From Anaerolinea sp. (lineage in GTDB: Bacteria; Chloroflexota; Anaerolineae; Anaerolineales; Anaerolineaceae): a DNA stretch of 64,000 nt. Below, in pieces: positions 34,232 to 42,354 of this stretch. The first letter of the stretch is position 1, and the number at the start of each line of letters is the position of its first letter. Below the pieces are notes generated by a model. It saw only the letters and a program-made list of their open reading frames with translations. It was not told where the DNA came from and did not search any database. The DNA lies in contig JARKPU010000074.1 of NCBI GenBank assembly GCA_029975055.1, forward strand, positions 1 through 64,000. Reading direction: 5' to 3'. Made by a program: the position numbers and the translations under genes.

Positions 34232-35143
34232 CTACTCTCTTCGGTACGCCTTGAGCAGCGAGGCCGGCGCTGACACATTGCGCCCGGCGATCATCAATGC
34301 CAGGATCGTCACCAGGTAGGGCAGCGCCAGGAACAGCTCATAGGGCAGCTTGAAGCCCATCGTCTGCAGGCGCAGTTGCAGCGAGGCTACCCCGCCGAAG
34401 ATCAACGCGCCCCACAGCACCCCCGCCGCCTCCCAGTTGGCAAAGATGATCAGTGCGATGCACACCCAGCCGCGCCCGGCGATGATGCCGTAGGTGAACG
34501 CGCCCAACTGGGCCAGCGAGAGGAATGCCCCCCCTGCTGCCATCAGCCCGCCGCCGATCATCAGCGCCAGCGTGCGGATGCGGTACACATCCAACCCGGC
34601 GGCGTCGGCAGCCTCGGGGTTCTCGCCCACCGCGCGGATATCGAGGCCGAAGCGCGTGCGCCGGATGACCCACCACACCAGCGGGATCAGCAGCAGCGAG
34701 ACGTAGGTGAGGATGTGCTGCTCGAAGATCGGGCCGAGCACGGGCGTCTGGCCAAACGGCGTGAGCGCCTTGAAGGGGTCGATCGAGGGCGGGATGCTCG
34801 GTTCGCCAAAGATCAGGCGGAAGCCGAACAGCGAGATGCCCGTCCAAAGCAGGGTGATGCCCAGCCCCGAGACGTGCTGGTTCACCCCCAGCCGAACGGT
34901 CAGCAGCGACATCAAAACGCCCGAGAGCATGCCCGCCAGAACCGCCGCAAAGAAGCCAAGCCACAGGCTGCCGCTCAAGGATGCCACGCTGAAGCCCACG
35001 AACGCGCCCAGGAACATCGTCCCCTCGATGCCCAGGTTGAGCACCCCGGCGCGCTCGCTGAACAGCTCGCCCAGCGTGCCGAAGATGAGGGGGGTGGCCA
35101 CGCGCAGCGTGGCCGCAATCAGGCCGATCAGGAAGGTTTCCAT
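34232..35143 (-). CDS. ABC transporter permease, BMP/nucleoside type (second permease)
   Basis: A 303-residue permease with about 8-9 helices, family BPD_transp_2 (NupQ/RbsC-like). Landmarks are LIFGTLGELFSERAGVLNLGIEGTMFLGAF near the N-terminus (cited by its GVLNLGIEG core) and GENPEAADAAGLDV in the coupling loop. It pairs with the upstream permease to form the channel for a purine/pyrimidine nucleoside importer. It follows that gene by 2 nt and is the last gene of the operon. Confidence 0.9.
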   Translation of the reverse strand: METFLIGLIAATLRVATPLIFGTLGELFSERAGVLNLGIEGTMFLGAFVGFSVASLSGSLWLGFFAAVLAGMLSGVLMSLLTVRLGVNQHVSGLGITLLWTGISLFGFRLIFGEPSIPPSIDPFKALTPFGQTPVLGPIFEQHILTYVSLLLIPLVWWVIRRTRFGLDIRAVGENPEAADAAGLDVYRIRTLALMIGGGLMAAGGAFLSLAQLGAFTYGIIAGRGWVCIALIIFANWEAAGVLWGALIFGGVASLQLRLQTMGFKLPYELFLALPYLVTILALMIAGRNVSAPASLLKAYRRE

Positions 35144-35145
35144 CG

Positions 35146-36198
35146 CTAAGCCCTCCGGATGCGGTAATTCTGCAGGACGAACAGGCTGAGCGTCACCAGC
35201 AGCAGCGCCGCCTGCACAACCGTCCCCAGGTAGACCGGCACGTTGAGCGCCTGGCTGACGGTCTGCGCGCCGGTGTCGATCAACCCGATGAACAAGGCCG
35301 CCAGCCCCACCCCAAATGGGTGCAGCCCGCCGAGCGTGGCGATGATGATCCCGCTGTAGCCCAGCCCGTCGGAAATCGATTCAATCAGGTGGAAGTGGAT
35401 GCCGGCCACCTCGCCCACCCCGGCCAGCCCGGCGATCCCGCCGGAAACGAGCGCCGCGGTGAGCATGGTGCGGTTGACGTTGATCCCGGCGAAGCGCGCC
35501 GCGTCTTTGCCCAGGCCCACCGCGCGCATGCGCAGCCCCAGGGCGGTGCGTTTGAGCACATACCATTCCACCCCAATGGCGACCAGCGCCACCAAAAAAC
35601 CCAGGTGCAGGCGCGAGCGCGGGATGAGCTTGAAGAAAACCGTCCCGTCGGCGATCGTCGCGCTCTGCGGCCACATCGAGACCGGGTCGCGCCAGGGGCC
35701 GTTGAGCAGGTAGCTGACCAGGAAGACGATCACCGAGTTGAGCAGCAGGGTGGTGACCACCTCGTCCACATTCAGGCGCACCTTGAGCAGCGCCGGTCCG
35801 AGCGCCCACAACACCCCGGCCAGGAACCCCCCGGCGATCATCAGCGGGATGCCGATGACCGGCGAGACGTCCTTGAGCACCATCCCCAGCCAGGCCCCGG
35901 CGATTGCCCCGGCATACAGCTGGCCTTCCGCGCCGATGTTCCAGTAGCCTGCCGAAAAGGCGAACGCCACCGAGGCCCCCGTCAACAGCAGCGGCGTGGA
36001 TTTGACCAGCACTTCGATCAGGCTGACCCTTGACGCCAGGGGTTTGATCAGGAATTCATAATAAGCCCGCAGCGGGTCGGCTCCGGCCCACAGGATGAGG
36101 ATGGTGGTCAATAAGAAGGTGACCGGCACGGCGATCACCGGAATGAGCGACCTGAACCACAGCGGTGCAGGCGCGCGTTCGAGGCGTAATCTAAGCAT
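35146..36198 (-). CDS. ABC transporter permease, BMP/nucleoside type (first permease)
   Basis: A 350-residue permease with about 9-10 helices (NupP-like). Landmarks are LLTGASVAFAFSAGYWNIGAEGQLYAGA (the YWNIGAEGQ element) and the coupling loop VGLGKDAARFAGINV. It overlaps the ATPase gene by 8 nt and precedes the second permease by 2 nt, so expression is coupled. The asymmetric two-permease layout is standard for BMP-dependent nucleoside importers. Confidence 0.9.
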   Translation of the reverse strand: MLRLRLERAPAPLWFRSLIPVIAVPVTFLLTTILILWAGADPLRAYYEFLIKPLASRVSLIEVLVKSTPLLLTGASVAFAFSAGYWNIGAEGQLYAGAIAGAWLGMVLKDVSPVIGIPLMIAGGFLAGVLWALGPALLKVRLNVDEVVTTLLLNSVIVFLVSYLLNGPWRDPVSMWPQSATIADGTVFFKLIPRSRLHLGFLVALVAIGVEWYVLKRTALGLRMRAVGLGKDAARFAGINVNRTMLTAALVSGGIAGLAGVGEVAGIHFHLIESISDGLGYSGIIIATLGGLHPFGVGLAALFIGLIDTGAQTVSQALNVPVYLGTVVQAALLLVTLSLFVLQNYRIRRA

Positions 36199-37711
36199 GG
36201 CCGGCCTCCATCGTCTCTGCCAGGCGCTCCAACGGCGTGCCAGACATCATCAGCCCAAGCTGTTCCACCGTGGCGTCGCGCGCCCCTAAAACGCCCATGA
36301 TGCGCCCTTCATAGATGACGGCGATGCGGTCGGCCAGCGCCAGGATCTCATCCAAATCTTCCGAGATGAGCAGCACGGCCGCGCCGCGCGAACGCTGCTC
36401 GAGCAGCCTGGCGCGCACGTAATCGGTGGCGCCCACATCCAACCCGCGGGTTGGCTCGGCGGCGATCACCACGCGCGGGCTGCGCGAAAGGCTGCGCGCC
36501 AGCAGCACCTTCTGCATGTTCCCGCCCGAAAGGGTGCGCGTGTGGTCGTCCGGCCCGGCTTTGATCTGATACTCGCCGATCAGCTTTTCGGCGTTCTTGC
36601 GGATGGCAGCCCGGTCGAGCGAACCGCCGCGGGTGAAGGCTTCCAGCTGGTCGAGCACCAGGTTTTCCGCCACGCTCAGCTCGGCCACCACGCTGGCGTG
36701 CCGGTCTTCGGGGATGCGCCCCACCCCGGCCTCGGCCAGCGCTCCGGGAGAGGCCGCAGTGACGTCTTTGCCCCCCACCGACACTTTGCCCGAGGAAGGT
36801 TTGAGCATCCCCTCCAGCACCTGCGAAAGCTCGCTCTGCCCGTTGCCTGAGACCCCCGCAATACCGAGGATCTCTCCGGCCTGCACTTCCAGTGAGATGT
36901 TATCCAGCGCGGTGAGGCCCTTCTTGCCGCGCGCGCTCAGGTTCTCGATGCGCAGCAGCACCTCGCCCTGGGCGCGCTCGCCCTGGCGCGCCACGCCGAA
37001 GCTTTCGCGCCCCACCATCATGCGCGCGAGGTCGGTCTGGTTGGTGGCCGATTTTTCAACCGTCCCCACCAGCCTGCCGTCGCGCAGCACGGTGATCCGG
37101 TCGCACACCGCCATCACCTCGTAGAGCTTGTGGCTGATGAAAATCACCGAAAGGCCCTCTTTGCGCAGGCGGTTGAGCGCCTCGAAGAGCACCTCCACCT
37201 CCTGCGGAACGAGCACCGCCGTGGGCTCATCCAGAATGAGCACGCGCGCGTTGCGCGCCAGCGCCTTGAGGATCTCCACGCGCTGCTGCTCGCCCACCGA
37301 AAGCTGGCGCACGAGCGCATCCGGCTTGACCGGGATGCCGTAACGCTGCGAGGCAGCGCGCACATCGGCCTGCATCCGGCGCGGGTCGAGCAGCGCCCCG
37401 GCCCCGCCCAGAACCACGTTTTCGGCAACGGTGAGGGTGGGCACAAGGGTAAAATGCTGCGTGACCATGCCAATTCCGGCCTGGATGGCGTCTTTTGGCG
37501 AGCGAATCACCACGCTCTGCCCCTTGACGCGGATTTCGCCCTCATCGGGGCGGTACAACCCGTAAAGTATGCGCATCAGGGTGGTCTTGCCGGCCCCGTT
37601 TTCACCGAGCAGGGCATGAATCTCCCCTTCCGCCAGCTCGAAATGGACGTGATCGTTCGCCAGCAGGCTGCCAAAGCGCTTGACAATGCCCTGCATCTGG
37701 ATCGCGAGCAT
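36191..37711 (-). CDS. ABC transporter ATP-binding protein with two ABC domains (nucleoside type)
   Basis: A 506-residue duplicated ATPase (NupO/RbsA-like). Domain 1 has Walker A GENGAGKTT, signature LSVGEQQR and Walker B VLILDEPTAVL. Domain 2 has the typical degenerate Walker A GVSGNGQSE, signature LSGGNMQK and Walker B VVIAAEPTRGLD, as usual for this subfamily. ATG 37711 is chosen for its AGGAGA site; the open frame extends upstream through the hairpin at 37780-37817, which is unlikely coding. It energises the permeases encoded directly downstream. Confidence 0.92.
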   Translation of the reverse strand: MLAIQMQGIVKRFGSLLANDHVHFELAEGEIHALLGENGAGKTTLMRILYGLYRPDEGEIRVKGQSVVIRSPKDAIQAGIGMVTQHFTLVPTLTVAENVVLGGAGALLDPRRMQADVRAASQRYGIPVKPDALVRQLSVGEQQRVEILKALARNARVLILDEPTAVLVPQEVEVLFEALNRLRKEGLSVIFISHKLYEVMAVCDRITVLRDGRLVGTVEKSATNQTDLARMMVGRESFGVARQGERAQGEVLLRIENLSARGKKGLTALDNISLEVQAGEILGIAGVSGNGQSELSQVLEGMLKPSSGKVSVGGKDVTAASPGALAEAGVGRIPEDRHASVVAELSVAENLVLDQLEAFTRGGSLDRAAIRKNAEKLIGEYQIKAGPDDHTRTLSGGNMQKVLLARSLSRSPRVVIAAEPTRGLDVGATDYVRARLLEQRSRGAAVLLISEDLDEILALADRIAVIYEGRIMGVLGARDATVEQLGLMMSGTPLERLAETMEAGHA

Positions 37712-37779
37712 GGATTCTCCTGAACGACTCAATTTGTAACTTGCCCCGATTGGGTGAAGCTTTCGATAAGACATAACCT

Positions 37780-37817
37780 GTTTCATTGAACCCCCACGCA
37801 TGGGGGTTCAATGAAAC
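37780..37817 (-). other. Perfect 17-bp hairpin between the BMP lipoprotein and ABC ATPase genes
   Basis: GTTTCATTGAACCCCCA (37780-37796) pairs perfectly with 37801-37817 around the loop CGCA. No T-tract follows. On the BMP-operon transcript it sits between the abundant binding-protein gene and the transporter genes, where such stems often protect the upstream mRNA and set unequal expression. Confidence 0.75.
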
Positions 37818-37839
37818 ATAATGTCGGTTCCTGCCGGAA

Positions 37840-37875
37840 AGGGGCTGTCCTGGCGTTTTTTTGAGGACAGCCCCT
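37840..37875 (-). terminator. Hairpin just after the BMP lipoprotein gene (partial terminator)
   Basis: AGGGGCTGTCC (37840-37850) pairs perfectly with 37865-37875 across a 14-nt loop holding a run of T/A. It starts 10 nt after the stop of the BMP gene. The arm resembles the outer arms of the element at 22773-22852. Confidence 0.65.
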
Positions 37876-37885
37876 CATCCCAAGG

Positions 37886-38911
37886 CTAATTGACCGCCTG
37901 AGGCGCGGCTTCGTCAATATCCACGCGGAAGACGCCCTTCTTGATCTCAATCATGCGGGCGTTGACCTTGGCCACCAGGTCGGCCGGGAGCTTGCTTTCG
38001 GTGCCGTGGAACGGGGCCAGGCTGGCGCCGCCCTTGCCCATCATGGAAAAGTCTTTCAGGTCCTGGGCGGTGAACGTGCCGGCTTCCACCTGCTTGATCA
38101 GGTACTCCACCGTCGGGTCCATGTTCCAGACCGCACTGCTCACCACCAGGTCGGGCGCGAGCGAGTTCTGGTCGCTCATGTTGCCGAAGGTCCACAGGCC
38201 TTTTTCGGCAGCGGCTTCGATCACCCCAAAGCGCTCGGCGAAGAGCACATCGGCTCCGCCGTCGATCTGCGCCAGCGCGGCTTCCTTGGCCTGGGCCGGG
38301 TCGAACCAGCTGTTGATGAAGGTCACCATCACCTGAGCATCGGGGTTGACGAACTTCGCGCCCTGGATGAAGGCGTTGACAATGCGGTTGACTTCCGGCA
38401 CCGGGTAGCCGCCCACCACGCCGATCTTGTTCGACTTGGTCAGGCCGCCCGCCAGCATGCCCAACAGGTAGGCGGGTTCGTGGATCCAGTTATCGAAGAC
38501 AGCCACGTTCGGTTCGGTGGGGCCAAAGCCCGAGCCGAAGGCGAAGGCAATCTGCGGGAAATCCGCCGCCACGCGGCGCACCGCTTCTTCATTGCCGAAG
38601 GCGTCGCCCATGATCAGGTCGGGCTTCTGCTGTTCGGCCACCTCGCGCAGCACGCGCTCCATATCGCCCGAATAGCCGATGTTTTCGGTGTAGTTGTATT
38701 CGATCTTACCGGCATCTTTAGCCTTGAGCAGCGCCTGGTGGATCACACCGTCCCACGGTTCCTCGATGGGGGTGGCAAACGCGCCAAAGACTTTCAATTT
38801 TTTCGGGCCGCTTTCTTGCGTGGGGGTGGGGGTGGCAGCCGGTGCGCAAGCCGTGAAGATCAGGCTCAAAACCACCAGAATTGCCAGGGGAGCAAACAAT
38901 TTCTTCAACAT
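37886..38911 (-). CDS. BMP family nucleoside-binding lipoprotein
   Basis: A 341-residue substrate-binding lipoprotein. The lipobox is IFTAC (Cys about residue 21), followed by a Pro/Thr linker and a periplasmic-binding fold of the BmpA/PnrA family: a VFGAFATPIEEPWDGVIHQ opening, QKPDLIMGDAFGNEE, NKIGVVGGYPVPEVNR and INSWFDPAQAKEAA. Family members bind purine or pyrimidine nucleosides. The transporter ATPase and permeases follow on the same strand after two hairpins, a normal layout for this system. Confidence 0.92.
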   Translation of the reverse strand: MLKKLFAPLAILVVLSLIFTACAPAATPTPTQESGPKKLKVFGAFATPIEEPWDGVIHQALLKAKDAGKIEYNYTENIGYSGDMERVLREVAEQQKPDLIMGDAFGNEEAVRRVAADFPQIAFAFGSGFGPTEPNVAVFDNWIHEPAYLLGMLAGGLTKSNKIGVVGGYPVPEVNRIVNAFIQGAKFVNPDAQVMVTFINSWFDPAQAKEAALAQIDGGADVLFAERFGVIEAAAEKGLWTFGNMSDQNSLAPDLVVSSAVWNMDPTVEYLIKQVEAGTFTAQDLKDFSMMGKGGASLAPFHGTESKLPADLVAKVNARMIEIKKGVFRVDIDEAAPQAVN

Positions 38912-39048
38912 TTTCTTCTCCTTGGGTCAGGCAGATGGGTTGTGTTTTATTCCCAGCAGATAGGGTTCGGAAAGTCGCCCGGTGCTGTTGAATCCTGGGC
39001 TCCGCTCAACTCCCAGCAATAAGCCTTCGTTCACCTCCTCTATGATGG

Positions 39049-39492
39049 TCACTCGCCGATATCTTCGGCCCACAATTCCGGTTTGGCCTGGATGAATTCG
39101 CTCATCATGCGAATGCATTCCTCGTCGTGCAGGTCGATCACGCGCACCCCGTTCTCGCGCAGCCAGTCGATCCCGCCCTGGAAGTTCACGCTCTCGCCCA
39201 CCACCACCGTGCCGATGTTAAACTGGCGGATCAGGCCGCTGCAATACCAGCAGGGGGCCAGGGTGGTCACCATAATCTTGTTGTGATACCCGCGCTGGCG
39301 CCCGGCTTTTTTGAAGGCATCGGTCTCGCCGTGGATGGTCGGGTCTCCCTGCTGGACGCGCTGGTTATGCCCGCGCCCCAACACATTGCCGTCCTGGTCG
39401 GCCAGGCAGGCGCCAACGGGCACGCCCCCTTCGGCCAGCCCCTGGCGGGCTTCTTCGATGGCTACTTTGAGCAGCTTGTGATAATCTGGCAT
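39049..39492 (-). CDS. Cytosine deaminase of the fungal (FCY1-like) zinc type
   Basis: A 147-residue zinc nucleobase deaminase. Zinc ligands and catalysis are His54-Gly-Glu56 (the Glu is the proton shuttle) and Cys81/Cys84 in APCWYCSG. Unlike TadA or guanine deaminases, it shares yeast cytosine deaminase features: EGGVPVGACL, VLGRGHNQR, VVVGESVNFQGG and the C-terminal LWAEDIGE. It should convert cytosine to uracil. ATG 39492 is preferred to a GTG three codons upstream because the GAGGAG site is 8 nt away. It is preceded by a long structured leader and lies upstream of the nucleoside importer operon on the same strand. Confidence 0.82.
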   Translation of the reverse strand: MPDYHKLLKVAIEEARQGLAEGGVPVGACLADQDGNVLGRGHNQRVQQGDPTIHGETDAFKKAGRQRGYHNKIMVTTLAPCWYCSGLIRQFNIGTVVVGESVNFQGGIDWLRENGVRVIDLHDEECIRMMSEFIQAKPELWAEDIGE

Positions 39493-39524
39493 GCAGTGCA
39501 CTCCTCGATTTTAGAATGGGCCTT

Positions 39525-39645
39525 CACGGTTGCATCACAGGCAGGCACATCCCCGCCCCGAGCGGGTAGGTTTCGCCTGCCTGCATGAAAAAGAACCAGG
39601 ATGGATCGATTTTCTCTACAACCTTGAAATGCGGATCGTGATGCA
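39525..39645 (-). promoter_or_regulatory. Structured 5' leader of the cytosine deaminase gene (riboswitch candidate)
   Basis: On the minus strand the leader holds an 8-bp outer helix (39638-39645 with 39531-39538), a perfect 9-bp stem CAGGCAGGC/GCCTGCCTG (39575-39583 with 39538-39546), and an inner 5-bp CCCGC/GCGGG stem above an asymmetric internal loop (GAAACCTA opposite GATGT). A further GGTTG/CAACC pairing (39619-39623 with 39528-39532) excludes the outer helix. It matches no class I recognise. Confidence 0.45.
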
Positions 39646-39651
39646 CCCTCC

Positions 39652-39680
39652 ATTGTAGGGAATACCCGCCTGGAGGTCAA
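39652..39680 (-). promoter_or_regulatory. Sigma-70 type promoter of the cytosine deaminase gene
   Basis: On the minus strand TTGACC (39675-39680) and TACAAT (39652-39657) are exactly 17 bp apart. The predicted leader is about 150 nt. Confidence 0.75.
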
Positions 39681-39700
39681 GCAAAAGCGCTTCGATTTTT

Positions 39701-39737
39701 CCTAAAAAAAGCGGGGTGAGCCCCGCTTTTTTTTAGG
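39701..39737. terminator. Bidirectional intrinsic terminator after the GH31 gene
   Basis: AAAAAAAGCGGGG pairs with CCCCGCTTTTTTT around TGAG (39701-39737), extended by CCT/AGG at the feet. It ends the GH31 transcript on the minus strand, 20 nt beyond its stop. Confidence 0.92.
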
Positions 39738-39756
39738 AAAGAGTGCGATCCGCCTC

Positions 39757-42084
39757 TCATGCGCCCAGGAGGAGGATTTTCACGCCGGAGCTGCCGGGGG
39801 CGGGCGTCACCAGGGTGCCGAGCGGGTGCTGCCCGGCCTCGCCGCCCTGCACGCCCTCCACGCGCGCCACCCCGCGCAGCAGAACGCTCCACGGCTTTTC
39901 AGCGCTCGAGACTTGCACATCGATGGTGTTCCACTCGCGCGAAGCGCGGGCTTCCAAACCCGGCCCGCCGTCTTGAGCCGGCACGCTGGCGGAGGCGGAT
40001 GCGTCCACGTCCAGCTCGAAGAGGTGGAAGCAGACGCCGTCGGCAAAATCGTAATCGGGCCGCAGCTCGTTGGCGCCCACCGGCAGGAGCGTGTTCGGCC
40101 TCGCCATGAGCGGCAGGCTGAGGAAGCCGTGCTGTTCGCGCACCCAGCGGCCGCCTTCCAGCACCTCGCCGCTGAGGAAGTTCGTCCAGCGCCCCGCCGG
40201 AAGGTAGTAATCGACCCAGCCGTCCGGCGAGAAAATCGGGGCCACCAGCAGCGACTCGCCGAGCATGTACTGCCGGTCGAGCGTATCGCAGCCGGGGTCG
40301 CCGGGGAATTCGAGCGGCATGGCGCGCATCACCGGCACGCCGGTGCGGTGGGCCTGCACTGCCGCTCCGAACAGGTAGGGCATCAGGCGGCATTTGAGCC
40401 GGGTGAAGAAGCGCAGCACGTCCACCGCCTCTTCGTCATACAGCCAGGGCACACGGTACGAGCTGCTGCCGTGCAGGCGGCTGTGAGAAGAAAGCAGCCC
40501 AAAGGCGCACCAGCGCTTATACACGTCCGCCGAAGCCGTCTGCTCGAAGCCGCCCATATCGTGGCTCCAGAAGCTGAAGCCCGAAAGGCACAGCGAAAGC
40601 CCCCCGCGCAGGCTTTCGGCCATCGATTCGAACGTGGCGGTGCTGTCTCCGCCCCAGTGCACCGGGAACTGCTGCCCCCCCGTGGTGGCCGAGCGCGCGA
40701 AGACGGTGGCCGCGCCTTTGCCGAGCTTCTCCTCCAGCACCTCGAAAACCGTCTGGTTATAGAGGAAGGAGTAATAATTGTGCATCTTGAGCGGGTCAGA
40801 GCCGTCGAAGTACACCACATCGGTGGGGATGCGCTCGCCGAAATCGGTCTTGAAGCAATCCACGCCCATATCCACCAGCGCGCGCAGCTTATCGCCATAC
40901 CAGCGGCGCGCGTCCGGGTTGGTGAAGTCCACCAGCGCCATGCCCGCCTGCCACATATCCCACTGCCAGACGTCTCCGTTCGGCCGCTTGAGCAGATAGC
41001 CGTGGCGCATGCCTTCCTCAAAGAGCGCCGAACGCTGGGCGATGTAGGGGTTGATCCACACGCAAATGCGCAGCCCGCGCTGTTTGAGCCGCCGGAGCAT
41101 GCCTTGCGGATCGGGGAAGACGCGTTTATCCCATTCGAAGTTCACCCAATGGAACTCTTTCATCCAGAAGCAATCGAAGTGGAACACATGCAGCGGCAGG
41201 TCGCGGTCGGCCATGCCCTGAATGAACCCGGTCACCGTCTGCTCGTCGTAATCGGTGGTAAAGGAGGTCGTCAACCACAGCCCGAAGGACCAGGCAGGCG
41301 GCAGCGCCGGCCTGCCGGTGAGTGCGGTGTAGCGCGAGAGCACCTCTTTGGGCGTAGGGCCGTAGATCAGGAAGTAATCCAGCGATTCGCCGGGCACCGA
41401 GAACTGCACCCGTTCGACCTTCTCGCTGGCCACCTCGAAGGACACCTTCTCGGGATGGTTGACGAACACGCCGTAGCCGCGGTTGGTCAGGTAAAAGGGC
41501 ACGTTCTTGTAAGTCTGCTCGCTGGCCGTCCCGCCGTCCTCGTTCCAGATATCCACCACCTGCCCGTTCTTGACAAAGGCCGTGAAGCGCTCGCCCAGCC
41601 CGTAAACGCACTCGCCAACACCCAGGTTGAGGTTCTCGTGGATGAAACGCCCCTCGGGGGTATCCATCAGCGCCATTCCGCGCCAGCCGCTGCGCGTGAT
41701 GACCCGCTCGCCGTCCATAAAATCCACCCGCCAGTCGCCGGCCTTTTCCACGCGCACGCTCAGCTTCCCGCTGGTGAGGGTGGCCGCGGAGGCGTCTTCG
41801 CGCACCTGCACGGGCGTGCCCGCCTGCGGGTAAAGCTGGAACTGCGGTTTGCGCGGCTGCGTGCCCGCATGATGAACGATCTGCACGCGGATCACGTTGG
41901 GCATGGGCGATGAAAATCGCACGGTCAGCAGCGGCAGGTTGAGCGTGTCGCCGCGGTGATGCAGCCTCTTCGTCGGCGCATACACGGTGAGCGAGTCTGC
42001 GTCGATGTGCGTCTCGTGCACCTGTGCGGCGTAATAGGGGGTGATGCCGGGGCGGATTTGCCAGTAGCCATCGGTGAATTTCAT
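39757..42084 (-). CDS. yicI: Alpha-xylosidase/alpha-glucosidase, glycoside hydrolase family 31
   Basis: A 775-residue GH31 enzyme, close in layout to YicI/XylS alpha-xylosidases. The catalytic nucleophile is the Asp in DCFKTDFGERIP (about residue 415) and the acid/base is the Asp in HWGGDSTATF (about 480). An N-terminal beta-sandwich (1-240), the TIM barrel and two C-terminal beta domains are all present. It releases alpha-linked xylose or glucose from oligosaccharides, such as xyloglucan fragments. No signal peptide is seen, so it acts in the cytoplasm. An AAGGAG site lies before ATG 42084. It is flanked by its own promoter and terminator. Confidence 0.92.
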   Translation of the reverse strand: MKFTDGYWQIRPGITPYYAAQVHETHIDADSLTVYAPTKRLHHRGDTLNLPLLTVRFSSPMPNVIRVQIVHHAGTQPRKPQFQLYPQAGTPVQVREDASAATLTSGKLSVRVEKAGDWRVDFMDGERVITRSGWRGMALMDTPEGRFIHENLNLGVGECVYGLGERFTAFVKNGQVVDIWNEDGGTASEQTYKNVPFYLTNRGYGVFVNHPEKVSFEVASEKVERVQFSVPGESLDYFLIYGPTPKEVLSRYTALTGRPALPPAWSFGLWLTTSFTTDYDEQTVTGFIQGMADRDLPLHVFHFDCFWMKEFHWVNFEWDKRVFPDPQGMLRRLKQRGLRICVWINPYIAQRSALFEEGMRHGYLLKRPNGDVWQWDMWQAGMALVDFTNPDARRWYGDKLRALVDMGVDCFKTDFGERIPTDVVYFDGSDPLKMHNYYSFLYNQTVFEVLEEKLGKGAATVFARSATTGGQQFPVHWGGDSTATFESMAESLRGGLSLCLSGFSFWSHDMGGFEQTASADVYKRWCAFGLLSSHSRLHGSSSYRVPWLYDEEAVDVLRFFTRLKCRLMPYLFGAAVQAHRTGVPVMRAMPLEFPGDPGCDTLDRQYMLGESLLVAPIFSPDGWVDYYLPAGRWTNFLSGEVLEGGRWVREQHGFLSLPLMARPNTLLPVGANELRPDYDFADGVCFHLFELDVDASASASVPAQDGGPGLEARASREWNTIDVQVSSAEKPWSVLLRGVARVEGVQGGEAGQHPLGTLVTPAPGSSGVKILLLGA

Positions 42085-42124
42085 ACAGGGCGCTCCTTCT
42101 CGCAGATATGGATCTTTACTGAAT

Positions 42125-42146
42125 ATTGTGGGGCAGACCGCACAAT
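42125..42146. repeat. Palindromic repeat, copy A (5' leader of the GH31 gene)
   Basis: ATTGTGGGG pairs with CCGCACAAT around CAGA with one mismatch. The core TGTGGGGCAGACC resembles copies B (42301-42342) and C (47875-47916). On the minus strand it lies in the predicted leader of the GH31 gene. Confidence 0.6.
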
Positions 42147-42183
42147 TCCAAGGGAATAAACTCCTTTACCGGTTCCTGTGAGT

Positions 42184-42189
42184 ATTGTA
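42184..42189 (-). promoter_or_regulatory. -10 box TACAAT for the GH31 gene
   Basis: TACAAT on the minus strand, 99 nt before the start at 42084, directly after the terminator hairpin at 42201-42228. No clear -35 is visible. Confidence 0.45.
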
Positions 42190-42200
42190 GCAAATAAAAT

Positions 42201-42228
42201 ATCGGGGCGGTTCGTGAACCGCCCCGAT
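42201..42228 (-). terminator. Intrinsic terminator of the P-type ATPase gene
   Basis: A perfect 13-bp stem ATCGGGGCGGTTC/GAACCGCCCCGAT with a 2-nt GT junction; on the minus strand it is followed by ATTTTATTT. It lies 127 nt past the ATPase stop. Confidence 0.8.
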
Positions 42229-42300
42229 CGTATCCTTATCTCATCTGCCGGGTGCCCAGGCGCCTGTTCTCTTTCCCCTGTTTTCGGGATCTTGTGTATC

Positions 42301-42342
42301 TGTTCTGTAAATTGTTGGGCAAACCCCACAATTTGCAGGACA
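42301..42342. repeat. Palindromic repeat, copy B (3' flank of the P-type ATPase gene)
   Basis: Arms of 19 nt (42301-42319 and 42324-42342) pair around the loop CAAA with two wobble pairs and one mismatch. It lies 12 nt beyond the ATPase stop codon. The flanks (TGTGTATCTG on the left, ACGCCGTC on the right) resemble those of copy C. Confidence 0.75.
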
Positions 42343-42354
42343 ACCGAAACGCCG

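Noticed and set aside
37711..37801. Upstream start for the nucleoside ABC ATPase
   Set aside because: The extra 30 codons cross a perfect hairpin and lack a ribosome site; the ATG at 37711 has one.
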